From contig VZSR01001685.1 of NCBI GenBank assembly GCA_013398615.1, positions 28,501,937 to 28,565,936 of the forward strand: a stretch of DNA of 64,000 nucleotides, written 5' to 3'. The first letter of the stretch is position 1. Each line of letters begins with the position of its first letter. Made by a program: the position numbers and the translations under genes. The notes below the pieces were generated by a model that was given only the letters and a program-made list of their open reading frames with translations, was not told the DNA's origin and did no database searches. This stretch comes from Brachypodius melanocephalos (lineage: Eukaryota > Chordata > Aves > Passeriformes > Pycnonotidae). Below are positions 1 to 11,883 of this stretch, piece by piece.

Positions 1-183
1 CAGAAATATCGTGTTAATTATGTGTTCCTGTCTGCCTTTGTGACAAAGAACATAAATAACAAAAAATAGTTTGATTAAAATTATCATCTTTAGTTCATTT
101 TCATGTCGGTGTTATTGTTCTGAAGAACTAAGGAGAGCATTTATTAAGAGCTAATTATGTTTGTGTGGTTTTTTTAATTGCAG
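1..183 (+). other. ZBTB10: 3' end of a ZBTB10 intron with splice acceptor
   Basis: This is non-coding AT-rich sequence. It ends in a T-rich tract and the acceptor TTTTTTAATTGCAG, which immediately precedes the BTB exon. The reading frame can be extended two codons into this intron, but those codons (TTG CAG) are the acceptor itself. The 5' exon or exons encoding the ZBTB10 N-terminus are outside the window, so no start codon for the gene can be assigned here. Confidence 0.8.
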
Positions 184-1081
184 GAGGCAGAGTTACCATC
201 AGAACTGAATAATGAAGGATACTGTGATTTTAACAGCAGGCCAAATGAGAACTCTTACTGCTATCAGCTCCTGCAAGAGCTCAACGAGCAGAGGAAGAAA
301 GGCATTCTTTGTGATGTTAATATTGTGGTGAGTGGGAGGGTCTTCAGAGCTCACAAGAACATCCTGGTTGCAGGCAGCCGCTTCTTTAAGACTCTGTATT
401 GCTTTACAAACAAAGAAAGCCGTAACCAAACCACTGTTACCTATTTAGACGTTGTTGCTGTTCAAGGTTTTTCTGTCATCTTGGACTTCTTATATTCTGG
501 TAACCTCGTGCTTACGAGCCAAAATGCCATTGAAGTGATGTCGGTGGCTAGCTACCTTCAGATGACGGAGGTTGTCCAGTCCTGCCGCAACTTCATTAAA
601 GATGCCTTAAACATAAGTATAAAATCAGAAGCTCCAGAGACTGTTGTAGTGGACTACAACAGAAGATCTGTTAGTAGGGATGGTTTATCTCCAAGGGATC
701 AAAAGGTTGCCAGCTTCTGGGCAACACGGAACCTTACCAACTTGGCAAGTAGCATAAAAACTGAGAATGATCCCTACCCTATTGACGAGGGCCAAATGGA
801 AAGCTACCAAATGAATGACTGCAGTTGGGTCCAGGACAGCTCACCTGAAATGGCTGAAAATGAATCACAAGGTGAGGGAAAAGTTTTCGTGTGGAATGAC
901 ATGGGTGCACAGGGACAATCAGGTCAGGAACCTGGAAAAGCAAGAAGGAAAAACCAAACTGCAAAGAGGTTTATTTATAATATACCACCTAATACTGAAG
1001 AAAACTCTGAAGATTGCTCAGTGTTGCAACCGTCAGTCCCGTATCCAGAAGAAGATTTGTCATTTATTAAAGAAGAAGCAG
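184..1081 (+). CDS. ZBTB10: ZBTB10 coding exon: BTB/POZ domain and linker (partial gene)
   Basis: ZBTB10 is a nuclear BTB/POZ C2H2 zinc-finger protein, described in mammals as a GC-box-binding repressor that competes with Sp factors. This exon encodes about 299 residues. A short N-terminal stretch (residues 1-23) is followed by a BTB/POZ domain at about residues 24-135, with the typical core LCDVNIVVSGRVFRAHKNIL and a later FLYSGNL. The BTB fold mediates dimerisation and corepressor binding. The linker contains three psi-K-x-E motifs (IKSE, IKTE and IKEE) and a basic patch, KARRKNQTAKR. The exon starts in phase 0 after TTGCAG and ends at CAG|GTAACT in phase 1. If the intron were retained, translation would stop within ten codons, at 1108-1110. 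ZBTB10 rather than ZBTB8 or other paralogues is chosen because of the linker and the repeat exon that follows. Confidence 0.95.
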
Positions 1082-4000
1082 GTAACTATTGCTTAACATC
1101 AATTACGTAATTTGAAAATTAAGTATTGACTGAAGTACCTGACTTTGTAACTTTTGTTTTTTATTTTTTAAATTATTATGCTGTATGAATTGTTAATGTA
1201 TACATTTGAAGTACTGTCATTTACCTGCCTCACTTTTTGATGAATTAATAGTTTTGAAAACACCCTGCAATTTAGGAGCAAAGTTGGGGTGGATTTGAGA
1301 CACAGTTGAAACAAAGTTCTGTAGATGTTTCTAAAGCAGTTTAAAATGTATACCTGCTTCAGACATCAAGGAACTGTGGATGTCCTGTCTCCTCCAGGGG
1401 CTCTGCTCTGCTCCTGCCCGCGGGGCTGGGGGACACCGCGAGCAGTGGTGAACAGTGGGTCCCACAGGGGGCACGTGGGGAAAGACCCGCGGCCACGTCT
1501 GGACACTGGTGACACGTGCCAATGCAGAGCAGTGTGGGCTGGGACTGGGGATGTGTTTCTTCAGTACGAGACACTACCTTCATGTGCTTAGTTATTAGTG
1601 TGACACAACAGAGCAGCTCTGGAGAAGCAGCTGTGCTGAGGAGCACTTCTGCAAATGCCTGGGGGCGTTACTTATCTCTGGTCTTCATCTCTGAAATCTG
1701 GGTAGCTCTGCTTTAGCTTTACTTGGGAGTGTGTGCCTGTGAAGTGAATTTCCTGTACTTCTCTTACTGGCTAAGCTTTGTTAGACTGCACAGAATTCCT
1801 TCTGGCTTAACTGAGGGTAGAAGCTGTTTCAGGAACATGAATTGCTAATAGGCCTCAGGTCCACAGCACCAGGTTAGATCTAGCCTGACTGAAGCACCTT
1901 TTGCTGCAGATAGTGGGGGACGTTGAGTCCTCAGCACCAACACAATTATGCCTGTGCTGGGCTACATTTCTTTCTCTAGTTGCAGTGCCATGAAGAAAGA
2001 CAACAGAGGGTCTGGAGCAAGAACCTGAGGACGTGTGTATTAGCTGCACAAATACCAAATTTCTGACACAATTTAGCATGTGATTTCTGTTGATGATTTA
2101 TATGGGGTAAATATTCAATGTCTTTTACTGATGGAAATGCAGAGAATGTCTACTGAATGGTGGCATCAACAGCAGATATAAATAGTTGTTTGGATTCTGT
2201 GGAATTTTGTATGTGTGCTGGGAAGATTTCTTGGAGAAATAATGGAGTACATGGGCAGTGCAGTATGTTTAGTCCTTGTTAGTTTGTGGTTTTTTTTGAC
2301 AGAAGCACCAATGTTTCCAGTAACTTGTTATGCTAAAGAATTAAATTACAAAATACATTTTCATGAAAAGAACTATATTGAAGACAGAGCATACTGAATA
2401 TGTGTTCTGGTATCTGTCCAAAACCATTGAAAGTCCTGTGGCTGCAGGGGGAAGTTTATTTTGCTGAGCTCTGAATTGCTAGTCAACTAGTGATCTCCTT
2501 GGTATTTTCAGAGCACAGCATATATGTTCCCAAGTACATAATTACATTTTCTGTCAGTGTCAGAGTTCTTTTGGAAGCCATATCTAATATTTTTGGAATA
2601 GTACCTTCACTTTTACTAAGTTTTTGTATATGTATTGTTTGAAACAAGAATACATTTGAAGTAGAGCTTGGTATAGCTTTCTTTTCACTCATAGTCTGTT
2701 CTTCAACTTTTGGTATTCTTTCTCTTCCACTTGTGGCTCTTTTTCTTTGCTTTCAGGTAGATACTACTCTTAAACACTCTTCTTTTAACTGTTCCCTCTA
2801 TGCCAAAGAAAAGGTGGAAGAGGGAGGAGTGGAGAGTTGGAAGAATGTCAAGAATGAGTTGTAGAGTAACCTGCAGGTTATACAATAACTTTCTAGTTTT
2901 GGATTAAATTTCTTGTGGGGATGAAAAACTACCAAAAATAATAGGCCCTGAGAGGTAAAATGCATAAGAAAATATCATCTGGAATACATATAAGACAAAT
3001 CTCTAAGAAGAAAAATAAAGAACAGTAAATTCTTGTGTTCAGAGCTAAGGAGTGTGCTCTCCCCTTGGTTGCTAAAACGGAAAAAAAGAGCTTCTACTGT
3101 TATGCTTTGTCATGTTCTGATGGGGATAACACCAGTGGTTATGAACTATCAGTTACATGCAGAGTGAGCTTCTGTGTCCTTGATTTAGGTTTGGGTTGGC
3201 GTGGTGCTTTTGTGATTTAAAATAAATACTGCAGATACGGTGGAAGGGAAGCCTACTTAACATCACTCCTCTCACTACAAAAATTTATCCTTGAAGCCAC
3301 TTCCTTGAATTCTATAGTAAGTGAATTTTCTGGTTGGGTACAGTTGGTAAGTATTAGATAATAAACAATAAAAGCTTTCTGAAGCATCTGCTGCCCCTCT
3401 TGTTCCATTAAAGCAAATATGTTAAACTGCTCCTTGCTGAACACAAGTTTTTCTACATGTATCCATTAAAGATATTTCATCTGCTTCTTCCTCTCATCCT
3501 GCGTTGTCAGTGAGTTTATATTTAACACCTTCCCTGTAAAAGCAGCATGTTGATGAGCTTTAAAGAAGCTTAAAAAAAGTTAGGACAGGTTTAAAATTCC
3601 TTGTACTGTCTTACATTTGCTTATATTTTACTTAAGTTTTCTTCAATTTTAACTATATTAATTAAAGTAGCTGTTTAACTAAAACATTGAATGTTACCAC
3701 CTATCTCAGTATTTTCCCTCCTAGCTGATAATCTGCTAAGAAAGTAATTTACTGTTTACAGCCATCATTCATCCTACAATTAACCGTTTACCATGGTGAA
3801 AATAACCGTGCAGACAGTCAGCATATCACAGTCAGTGTTACAGTATGTTACAAAAGTTCATAAAAGCACAGTGAACATAATTCCTCATATTCTTAATGTC
3901 TATTCACGGGGTGATTTTGTCAATTTTCATCACTTCTTGGGTATGTCTTTCATCTGGGCCTGGTTGTTCTTGTTTGGTTTTTTTTGTTTGTTTGTTTGGG

Positions 4001-7000
4001 GTTTTTTTGTACAAGTGTCCTATACTCAGACTTCAGAACACAGCTGTGAAGTATGGCTTATGCTTTCTGGAACTGATCGTGATGATTTTTAGGAGACTGG
4101 CATGCAGTATCCCAGTAACTTTATGAAGCTATAAGTGTATAATTTGTTACTGTGATTTTCAGGCTAGATAATACTGTCCTGTCAACCCAGTCTGGTGGGG
4201 GTGAAGGAAAGGATAACAAGTACAGGATTAAAACAGCCCTTGGTGGAACAAGAAGGTTGCTGACTGATTTGGTAGGGATTCTTAAGGAATTTAATTCAGC
4301 TTGCTGTAGAAAAAACTAGTTTTCAGAAGGATACAAGCAGCAGCTAAACCCGCTTACAAAAAATGTGGCGCTGGTCCCAGCTTTTGTCGTGATGCAAGGG
4401 AGGAGGATAACACAACTTGCTTAGGGCTTTGCAATAAAGACAGATATCTTTGTATTTGAAGAAATCAAGATGGCTGGACTCATCAGGACACATACATTTC
4501 TTGTAGGGATAAACCCAACTTGACTGACTGTGTTACAAAAGAAAAAACAATTGTATATTTTTCCTACTTTTCCATGGTACTTTAACTCTCAGTCAGATTT
4601 TCTTTAGTCCTCAAGCTGACACCCTGATTAAAAGATTTAAGTTCCTTGGTGGACCTTTAACTACTTTATTTGCCCTATTCCCTATGTAATCCAGTATTGG
4701 AGGTGTCAAAGGTTTTAGAAGTCATCTGAAAATACTGCAATATCTGAGGGTCAACCTCTTCCCCATTCATTAAATTTACCCCTCCCAGGGATCATACCCA
4801 AAGACAAGCAGGTCCTGTCCTCACATTCTCACAATGTGATCTGTCACTGAGCCTGCAACTCCAGGCAATGTTTTGTGTATTACTGTTGTCAATTTTTTTT
4901 TTTTTTTTTTTTTGTGGATGGCTTTGGGAAGAAGGTTTTGTGGTGTCTACAGATCTTCTCTGCCTGAAAATCTGAGTCCCAGTGCAATGCATTGACTTAA
5001 TAAAAATATACCAATCTCAAGTGCTGATTTTTTTCATTTGTGAAATAGTGATGATGATGATGATAGCAACCCCATAAATAAAAATGGTCCATTAGAACAA
5101 TTAACTCCTGTATAAATAAATGGTCTGCATGAGGAAAATTCTTTACTTTCTTGTGTCTCACTGTGGTTGGTGGAGGAGATCAGCCAAATAGCTTTCACTT
5201 TCTTGGGAAGGAATTTTTCAGGGAAGGTATGATAATTTGAAAAGCAAGTGTCTAATATATTTGACATCGGTTGGTGGTTATTTGTCAGGGGTAGTTGATG
5301 CTAGATCTGACTCCATACTCCTGGCAATATACCACTTTTTCACGAATGAAAAATAGTAAAAATTGAGAGGAAGTGGGAGCTATAGAGTATGAGTAAGATT
5401 GTGTTTGCAAAGTGTTTGAAGTACATCTGAGCCCTCTTTTGCAAGAGGCAGTTGAGCAGTAATGTACTTCTAGAATAAACCTTTTCAGAAGAAGCAAGGT
5501 GAAAGATGTGAGGAACACTCTGGGAACAAAGGGAGTTTCTTTTCCTCACCTTCCCAGTATGTCAGTCTTGGCAGTGCTGTTTCCTCTGTCATGTTACCTA
5601 ACATAAGTAACAAATCCAGGTCTCTAATAGCAATCCAGATTGTATCAGTAGATTACCACTGCTTTCTTTACAATCCTTGAAAGCTATGGGCTAATCACTT
5701 ATCCTGTCTTCTTCCTGTCTTTTTAAATGGATCTAGATGAGCAGTCAGTGTCAAAAATTCAGTGAAAAATAATATTTCTTTTTGTCTTATTTTGGCACTG
5801 TTTCCAGTGCTAATATATGTAAAGAAAACAAAAGTTAAATTCACTACAAACAGCTCTATCTAATGCAGAGTTTTATATATTTTTCCCTCAGTGCACCATA
5901 TGTGTATGTCCTTTCCTACAATGACTTGTTCAATGGCTTCTGTCAGTGAACTTTTCATTTCCCATATCATCTCCTACTCAGTAATGTATCCTTTTCTGCC
6001 CCCAAATCAGTGTATTTCTAGTTGCAGAAAAAGAATGAAACTTGTCAAATTAAAGATGTTTCTGAGTTAGACATATTCTCTCTTTCTGGTGATGCTCACC
6101 TGCCTCTTGCCTTCAGAACTGAAAACCATTGTATTTGGCTTCTGGTTATCTTTTTTCCTGAGAACAAATGCAGTAGAACGTAAAATACTTTCACAATGTT
6201 TTTGATAGCTTTTTTAGTCTTGTAAAAACCACACAACCACTTCATTTTATTTCAGTGTCCTTATCTCTTCTCAAGTCAACATAGTGTGAATTTCAGTGCG
6301 ATGGTTAATTAGTTTCTTTGTATTCTGTTTTATTTCTCACTATTTTGGCTTTGCTTGTTGTTGACTTTTATTAAAGATCAGATTACTGACAGCCCTTTAT
6401 CCATGCAGGCTAGAAGAATGGGTAAATGTTTGAGGTTAATTGACATTTGAATTATTAACTTACGTCTCTTAGAAATCAACTCAAGTGTAAAAAGGTAACC
6501 TTAGATCAATGAAAAGTTGTAGTCAGGTGGCTTGGTCTGGAGATACAGAATATTATTGCTTCTAATTAGCTTTTTTTGTTTTCCAAAGATCTGCCTTACC
6601 TATCTGTGCTTTTCCAAAGTTGTTTTCAGCTTCCTGTCAAGAGGCTGTCATCTGGCTTTAAGCTGACCAGAGCAAGTCAGATGATGATTGTGTCTGGTTT
6701 TGCAAGCAGGTTTCAGGGGGTAGTAGCCTGGGTGAGAGGAGAAATGGGAGAAGATACTATGAGCCACAGAGGTCTGTAAATATGTTGCATTCTGGAAGCT
6801 TGCATGACTGTAGGCTCTATATCCAGCTGGAGAAGGTAAAGGCTAGGTGTTGCGCTTCCAGCTTCCAGTCTGTGTGTCATTCAAGTCTGCTCTGTTGGGA
6901 TGAGCAATTAGACACTAAATATGACTTTTTTCTGGTTTTGTTTTGAATACATTAAATGTATGCTTAATCTAGAAAACAGTTTTTCTAGGTCAACGAATTA

Positions 7001-9609
7001 TTCTAAGAGTAAGCATTAAGGTTTAATTATTATCTACTTAGTCATGTATACAGGGACTAAAGCATGTGTAGCAACCTCTTATCTGTTGTGGTATCTGTGC
7101 TGGTGTTCTTTCATGTTATAGTGGGTCTTCTCTTCCAGCTGGAGGTTGAAAGATTTAGTAGCTAATACCTACACTAGATGACAGCTCTTAAATCTGGCTC
7201 TATGCTGAGTCTTGTGCTAATATCTTGAACTATGCAGCTCCTAAGTTCCCTCAAACTTAAATAACCAGCTGTGTACATAAATGTTCCTAGTGAAATTTAA
7301 TTCGTGTTCTCTTAAATACAAAACAATTGTCAAATGACAGTGTTATAAAATGTGTTCAGCTTGGTCTAACTCTTGCCTATGCTCAGTCTTTGGTGTATGC
7401 TTATTCTGAAGGAAGCTATACAATAGTGTCTGTACACAGCATGATGTTATATCTGTGTGTAGTAAAGACTTGGGTCTGTTGATCTTAGAGATATTCATCC
7501 TGTAAGGGAGGGAAAAGTGATCAAAATATTTTATTACTGACTGACCTTTCACTGTTCAGCTATATTCAGCTACAGTTCTAGTACAGGGAGAAAAATCTGT
7601 AAAGAAAGGGTATAATACTTTAAACATTATAAAACTATTTTCGGGGGTTTTTTTCCCTTGGCCTGCTGTAATTTGGAGGCCTTTTTAGCCTTAAGATAAA
7701 TTCATCTTTGCTCTTACCCAGGCTGTCCCAACACTGCTTCCTCACTAATCCTTTCTTGTGTATTACAGAAGGAAGTCTTCCTGCTCACCTCAAAGGAATG
7801 TGTAGTTGGCATGTCTATAAGGGTGTCTGTGTTCTATTCCTTGAGCTGTTGAGATGCCATTGCTGGAGTCCATCACTACAAATTAGTATAAGGAGTTCTT
7901 GCCTCTTTTGGACATAACAGAAGTTATGTCAGTAATTAAAAAAAAATTCCTCACTGCTTTGTGTTTCTTAAGGGAGAGGAAGGTTTGTTCCCTTCACTCT
8001 TCTTTCTTTTTATAGTAAAATACGTAGTTAGGTGAACTAAAATACTACTATTTTGCTTCTTCCTTCACTCAAGCTCTGCTTTTTAAAAGCTCTGACAGAA
8101 TGCCTAGTTTGGCAGTCATGATCCAGCTTTGCTTGTTGTTTGCCGTTGTCTAATGGATAGGATAGAATTATAAGCTTCCTACTTGTTAAGTGATACCCTT
8201 TTGAACTGTTGTCTTATGTTGCAGACCAAATCACTTGTGCCAATGGTAATGCTGCCTGAGCAGTAAATGAAACTACTGTATGTGTCTCATGCTGTGAGGA
8301 TTTGTAATCTGTACTTTCTTCCAGTAAAACTGCAAGTTGGAAGTGTTTAAATATGCAGCTTGCCACTAGCTGCATGAAATTCCGGTTTAGCCTAAGAGAA
8401 TTCGTTTTCCCAAAAAAAATCCTTAGAATGAACAGTGTAGGGATAAAAGGAAGTCTTTGGGCTGTTAAAATGTATAGTTTCGTGCTTGAAACCAAGAATG
8501 CATCTCCTCAAGACTTTTCACAGTGGTGACATTGGGAATCCAGTGTAAGGACCCAATTACCATCCAGAGAAATAGAAGGAAATCTGCCAGTTACCACTGC
8601 AGTTTGTTTATTTAACAACTGTTTGCCTGTGAGGAAAGTAATGGATTTACTGAGTTCATGTTTTCCCACAAACTCCTGTCTTGGGGATTGGGGGGGAACA
8701 TTGATTTACACTATTGCCAGAAGAGCTTCTGCCCAAGAAATACGATTTTGTCGAATTCTTAGTGCAGCTTTATTGTGTACTATTTATAGTTCTCTTCTCT
8801 GTGCTCTGTAATAGTGACTCCATGTTCACTGTTGCAATTCTTACATGTTATAAGTATGGAATTAAACAAGCCTAGATCTTTTTAAGGCATTGTTCACTCC
8901 TAAATGGTTTTATTTTTTTAAAGAGGAAAAAAGGATACTAAGACAACATAAACTGCAGAGGATCATGTCTTAAGAGCAAATGTGAATATGCAAACTAGTC
9001 TTTTAAACTGTTATATTCCAAGTAATTACGGTCTCTTGAATTGATGTGGTTATGGAGTAATGGAGATGATTATTCAGGAAAGGTTTTAGACATAGCTGTA
9101 GGATCCTGTATATAAATAGAGGCATTTAAAGCACTTTGTATATACCATGGAGATACTTTAATGCAATAAAAGGCCCCCCATGCCTCTAGTAGAAGATGCT
9201 TTTGTACCAGCTAGACTGCCTGTGGCAGGCCAGGTGAAGTCACTGCACGAAGCAGTTCTAACGAGAATCCAATGGAAAACCTTTCAAGCCCTGTCATGAT
9301 GATAGTGAGGGAATACATATCCTTACCATCAAAGTCCATGTAGTATGAAAAAGTCTTTGAATTTTTCTCAGGTTGGAGTGAAGAAATAGTGCTGTGGAGC
9401 ATAGTTCAAGGGTCACATTTCTTTGAAATTAGGAATACAGTTATTTCTTGTTTCAGTGTTGAATACTATGTGAAAACATACCATAATTACTATTGTAAGG
9501 TTAGAAACGTTTTTGTCACAATTTCGAAAGGATATATATTTTGCTAAACAGATTAGATTGATGACTGATTAGAATCCAGGAAGCTAAAGTAAGAATGTGT
9601 CTTTAATAG
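1082..9609 (+). other. ZBTB10: ZBTB10 intron (8.5 kb)
   Basis: The intron is bounded by GTAACT at 1082 and TTTAATAG before 9610, joining two phase-1 exons. It is mostly AT-rich unique sequence without open frames that resemble known proteins. It holds a GC-rich patch at 1395-1560, a poly-T run at about 4892-4912 and a short GAT repeat at 5049-5063. Mammalian ZBTB10 isoforms are reported to differ by a short segment at this junction. I could not find a matching in-frame mini-exon by eye. No transposon was recognised with confidence. Confidence 0.8.
1395..1560. other. GC-rich, CpG-containing intronic patch
   Basis: Against the AT-rich intron, this segment is G+C-rich. It holds several CpGs (CCCGCGGGG, ACCGCGAGC, CCCGCGGCC, GGCACGTGGGG) and E-box-like CACGTG and CACGTC/CACGTGCC motifs. 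It may be an intronic regulatory element or a local GC-biased insertion. No protein homology is visible on either strand. Confidence 0.4.
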
Positions 9610-9783
9610 CTACATCAAGTGACTTCAAGTATGGACTGTTGCCGGGTACTTCAAATGACTTCAAGTACGGATTGCTGCCGGGTACTTCAAGTGACTTCAA
9701 GTATGGGCTGCTACCGGGCACTTCAAGTGACTTCAAGTATGGATTGCTGCCAGAATCTTGGCCAAAAGAAACTTGGGAAAATG
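9610..9783 (+). CDS. ZBTB10: ZBTB10 coding exon: four 12-residue DFKYGLLPG repeats
   Basis: This 174-nt exon lies between the acceptor TCTTTAATAG and the donor AATG|GTAAGT. Intron phase is 1 on both sides, so the exon is symmetric and could be skipped without a frameshift. It encodes Ala-Thr-Ser followed by four tandem copies of the unit T-S-(S/N)-DFKYGLLPG and then ESWPKETWENG. The last copy ends PE instead of PG. This repeat array is a hallmark of ZBTB10 and fixes the gene identity. Its biochemical role is not known to me. It sits between the BTB linker and the zinc fingers, so a spacer or partner-binding role is plausible but inferred. Confidence 0.93.
9612..9755 (+). repeat. Coding tandem repeat, 36-bp unit x 4
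   Basis: There are four direct 36-bp copies, starting at 9612, 9648, 9684 and 9720. The core GACTTCAAGTA is identical in all four. Differences fall almost only at synonymous positions: TAT/TAC, GGA/GGG, CTG/TTG, CTG/CTA and GGT/GGC. The exceptions are Ser to Asn in copy 2 and the final Gly to Glu in copy 4. This shows selection on the peptide rather than simple DNA repetition. Confidence 0.93.
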
Positions 9784-11707
9784 GTAAGTGTATCTGATGG
9801 AGAGTAGGTTGGGTTTTTTTCCTCTGATAGGGGTTCTCTATCTTTTGTATCACTGCTTGTAATATTTGATTCATACATTTAGAGGGTTGTGAGATTATTT
9901 AATCTTCTTCCATATAATTTGCCTTTCTGGATAATGTACTTCCGTGGACAGAGGGAAGGGAATTCAAATGTAGGGAAGAGTAAAAACAGAATGTGATTTA
10001 TATCAGTTCTTGTATTGTGACTGACTGTGAAGGTACCTGATGTCTTTAGTAACCTGATAGCTGCCCCTCCCTTTACTAAGACAAATACAATTTGAAATTG
10101 AAAACTTGAATGGTGAAGATATGGAATTAAATGCAATTTTAAAAGGATATCTCAGCATAGATCTTGCTATTAAAAATAAAAAAAATCCTTGCAATAAATG
10201 TTTTTAGTTCAGTGCAGCTATAATTAAGCCTTCTGTCAGTTCAAGCAAGAAATTATCTGTAATTATTTTTTCTGTTTGAAAACATACTGAAAACACCACC
10301 ATACTGAAAACATCTAAAACAATTGTTGCTAGTTCCTTACAATACATAAAGTCTTCAGTAAAAAGAAGATATCAAGTACTGGTTAATAGTAATGCTTACC
10401 TCTTCTCTTTAACTTTGAGCTGTTATACATAAGCTGGGCTTATGCTATGGTGGGTTATGATTTATTTGAAATATTTTGGGGTTTACAATAGAAGAAATTT
10501 GGTCATCAGAAGGTGAAATTCAGTAGCAGTCAACAGATTAGAAGGTCTTAGGAGGTCTGCCTGTTCTCAAACCATTAAATTCCTATATATCTTACAGCCC
10601 TGATGTCTGCCTGTATAGGACTTACTTTTCTTCATGTAAGCTGTTATGTGGCATTACGTTGACATGCAGCTCACATGAGTGCTCCAGTATGCAAACTTGT
10701 GAATATTAGCAAAATGTAACTTCCATGTTATGATGGATTTAGAAGCTCAAAGGAGGCAACAGGCCTGCAAGCGTGTGCACATAATGCACAATTACTTATG
10801 TTTTCTTCCTGCCAGCCTAAACATCTTGCGCATAATCATGTAACCTTAGCCAGTGCTTTTTGGGTGCTTCTAGATGGTTATGATTATGTTCATAAGTTCT
10901 CACCTGTAGTAAGTTCAATCAGGATACTATTATGAAAAGTATCCTCATATTCTTGTGTGGCCTTCTTCATGTTACAGAATCCTTTGTTGTTCTTTTTCAC
11001 ACAGTAATAGAAAGCTATATTAAACTTATTTTGCATATATCTGTTGAGCAAACTATATAAAGTTCTCCTTCATCATAAGGAAGAAGTGAGATATTCCTAC
11101 TTCCAGAAGTTTTTTCTGTTCTTTTCATTTTTCTGCTGTTAGATCAAAGTAGAAAATAGGCAAAACCTGAACCATTAACTTAATTTTTGAGAATTTCAGA
11201 ATTTTTCTACCTCTTAGTGTCCTACCCCTTTTGTCAATATTCATTCTTACTTAGTTATACTTTCTTTTTATTGATTTGTCAAGTCAGATCTTGCTAGACA
11301 ATTCCTGCATGTAATTCTAAATAGAGTATTGGGAGAGTAGATTGCAGCTGTCTAAATGCTGTAGAGTTAGAGGTTTTCTAATCTAGAAGAAAAGATTTTC
11401 TGGTATAACTGATGTCTAGGAAAATGGAATATTGGTAAATTGTAGTTAACTTACTTCAATTAATGAAATAAGATTTCTGTGGTAAAAATGCCTTGGTTAC
11501 AAGTAGGTATTTTTCTAGCAGAATTGTACATGCAGAACTTAGCAGCATTTGTGATTTCTGCAGACAAGCATTGTCCTGATTTGGCTGATTTGAAGTCATG
11601 TATTTTACTTTATTGTTTTGGCACCTGTTTATTTTTGTGCACCAGGCAGAACATATTTAACATATTTATTTCATCATCTTTTCTCTTGATGGCTTCTTAT
11701 CTTGTAG
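9784..11707 (+). other. ZBTB10: ZBTB10 intron (1.9 kb)
   Basis: This intron runs from the donor GTAAGTG to the acceptor TTATCTTGTAG. It is AT-rich unique sequence without recognisable repeats or coding potential. An open frame runs from 11479 through the acceptor into the next exon, but the part upstream of 11708 is intronic read-through. Confidence 0.85.
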
Positions 11708-11883
11708 GTGATTCCTCTGCTTTAATCATGAACAAGTTGAAGTGTCCACACTGTAATTATGTAGCCAAATACAGAAGAACACTAAAGAGACACTTGCTCA
11801 TTCACACAGGCGTGAGATCTTTCAGTTGTGACATCTGTGGGAAGCTGTTTACACGAAGAGAGCATGTAAAGAGACATTCCTTG
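11708..11883 (+). CDS. ZBTB10: ZBTB10 coding exon: zinc finger 1 and most of finger 2
   Basis: The exon is entered in phase 1 (G|GT, giving ENG-DSSALIMNKLK) and left in phase 0 at TTG|GTAGGT. Finger 1 is C-x2-C-x12-H-x3-H in KCPHCNYVAKYRRTLKRHLL plus IH. It is joined by TGVRSFS, a variant of the TGEKP linker, to finger 2, which starts FSCDICGKLFTRREHVKRHS. The second zinc-binding histidine of finger 2 is encoded in the next exon. The acceptor is TCTTGTAG. These fingers make up the DNA-binding region. Confidence 0.95.

Noticed and set aside
11479..11707. Upstream extension of the zinc-finger open frame with a hydrophobic, membrane-like stretch
   Set aside because: A good acceptor (TCTTGTAG) lies at 11700-11707, and the phase matches the preceding exon exactly. 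The extension is intronic read-through.
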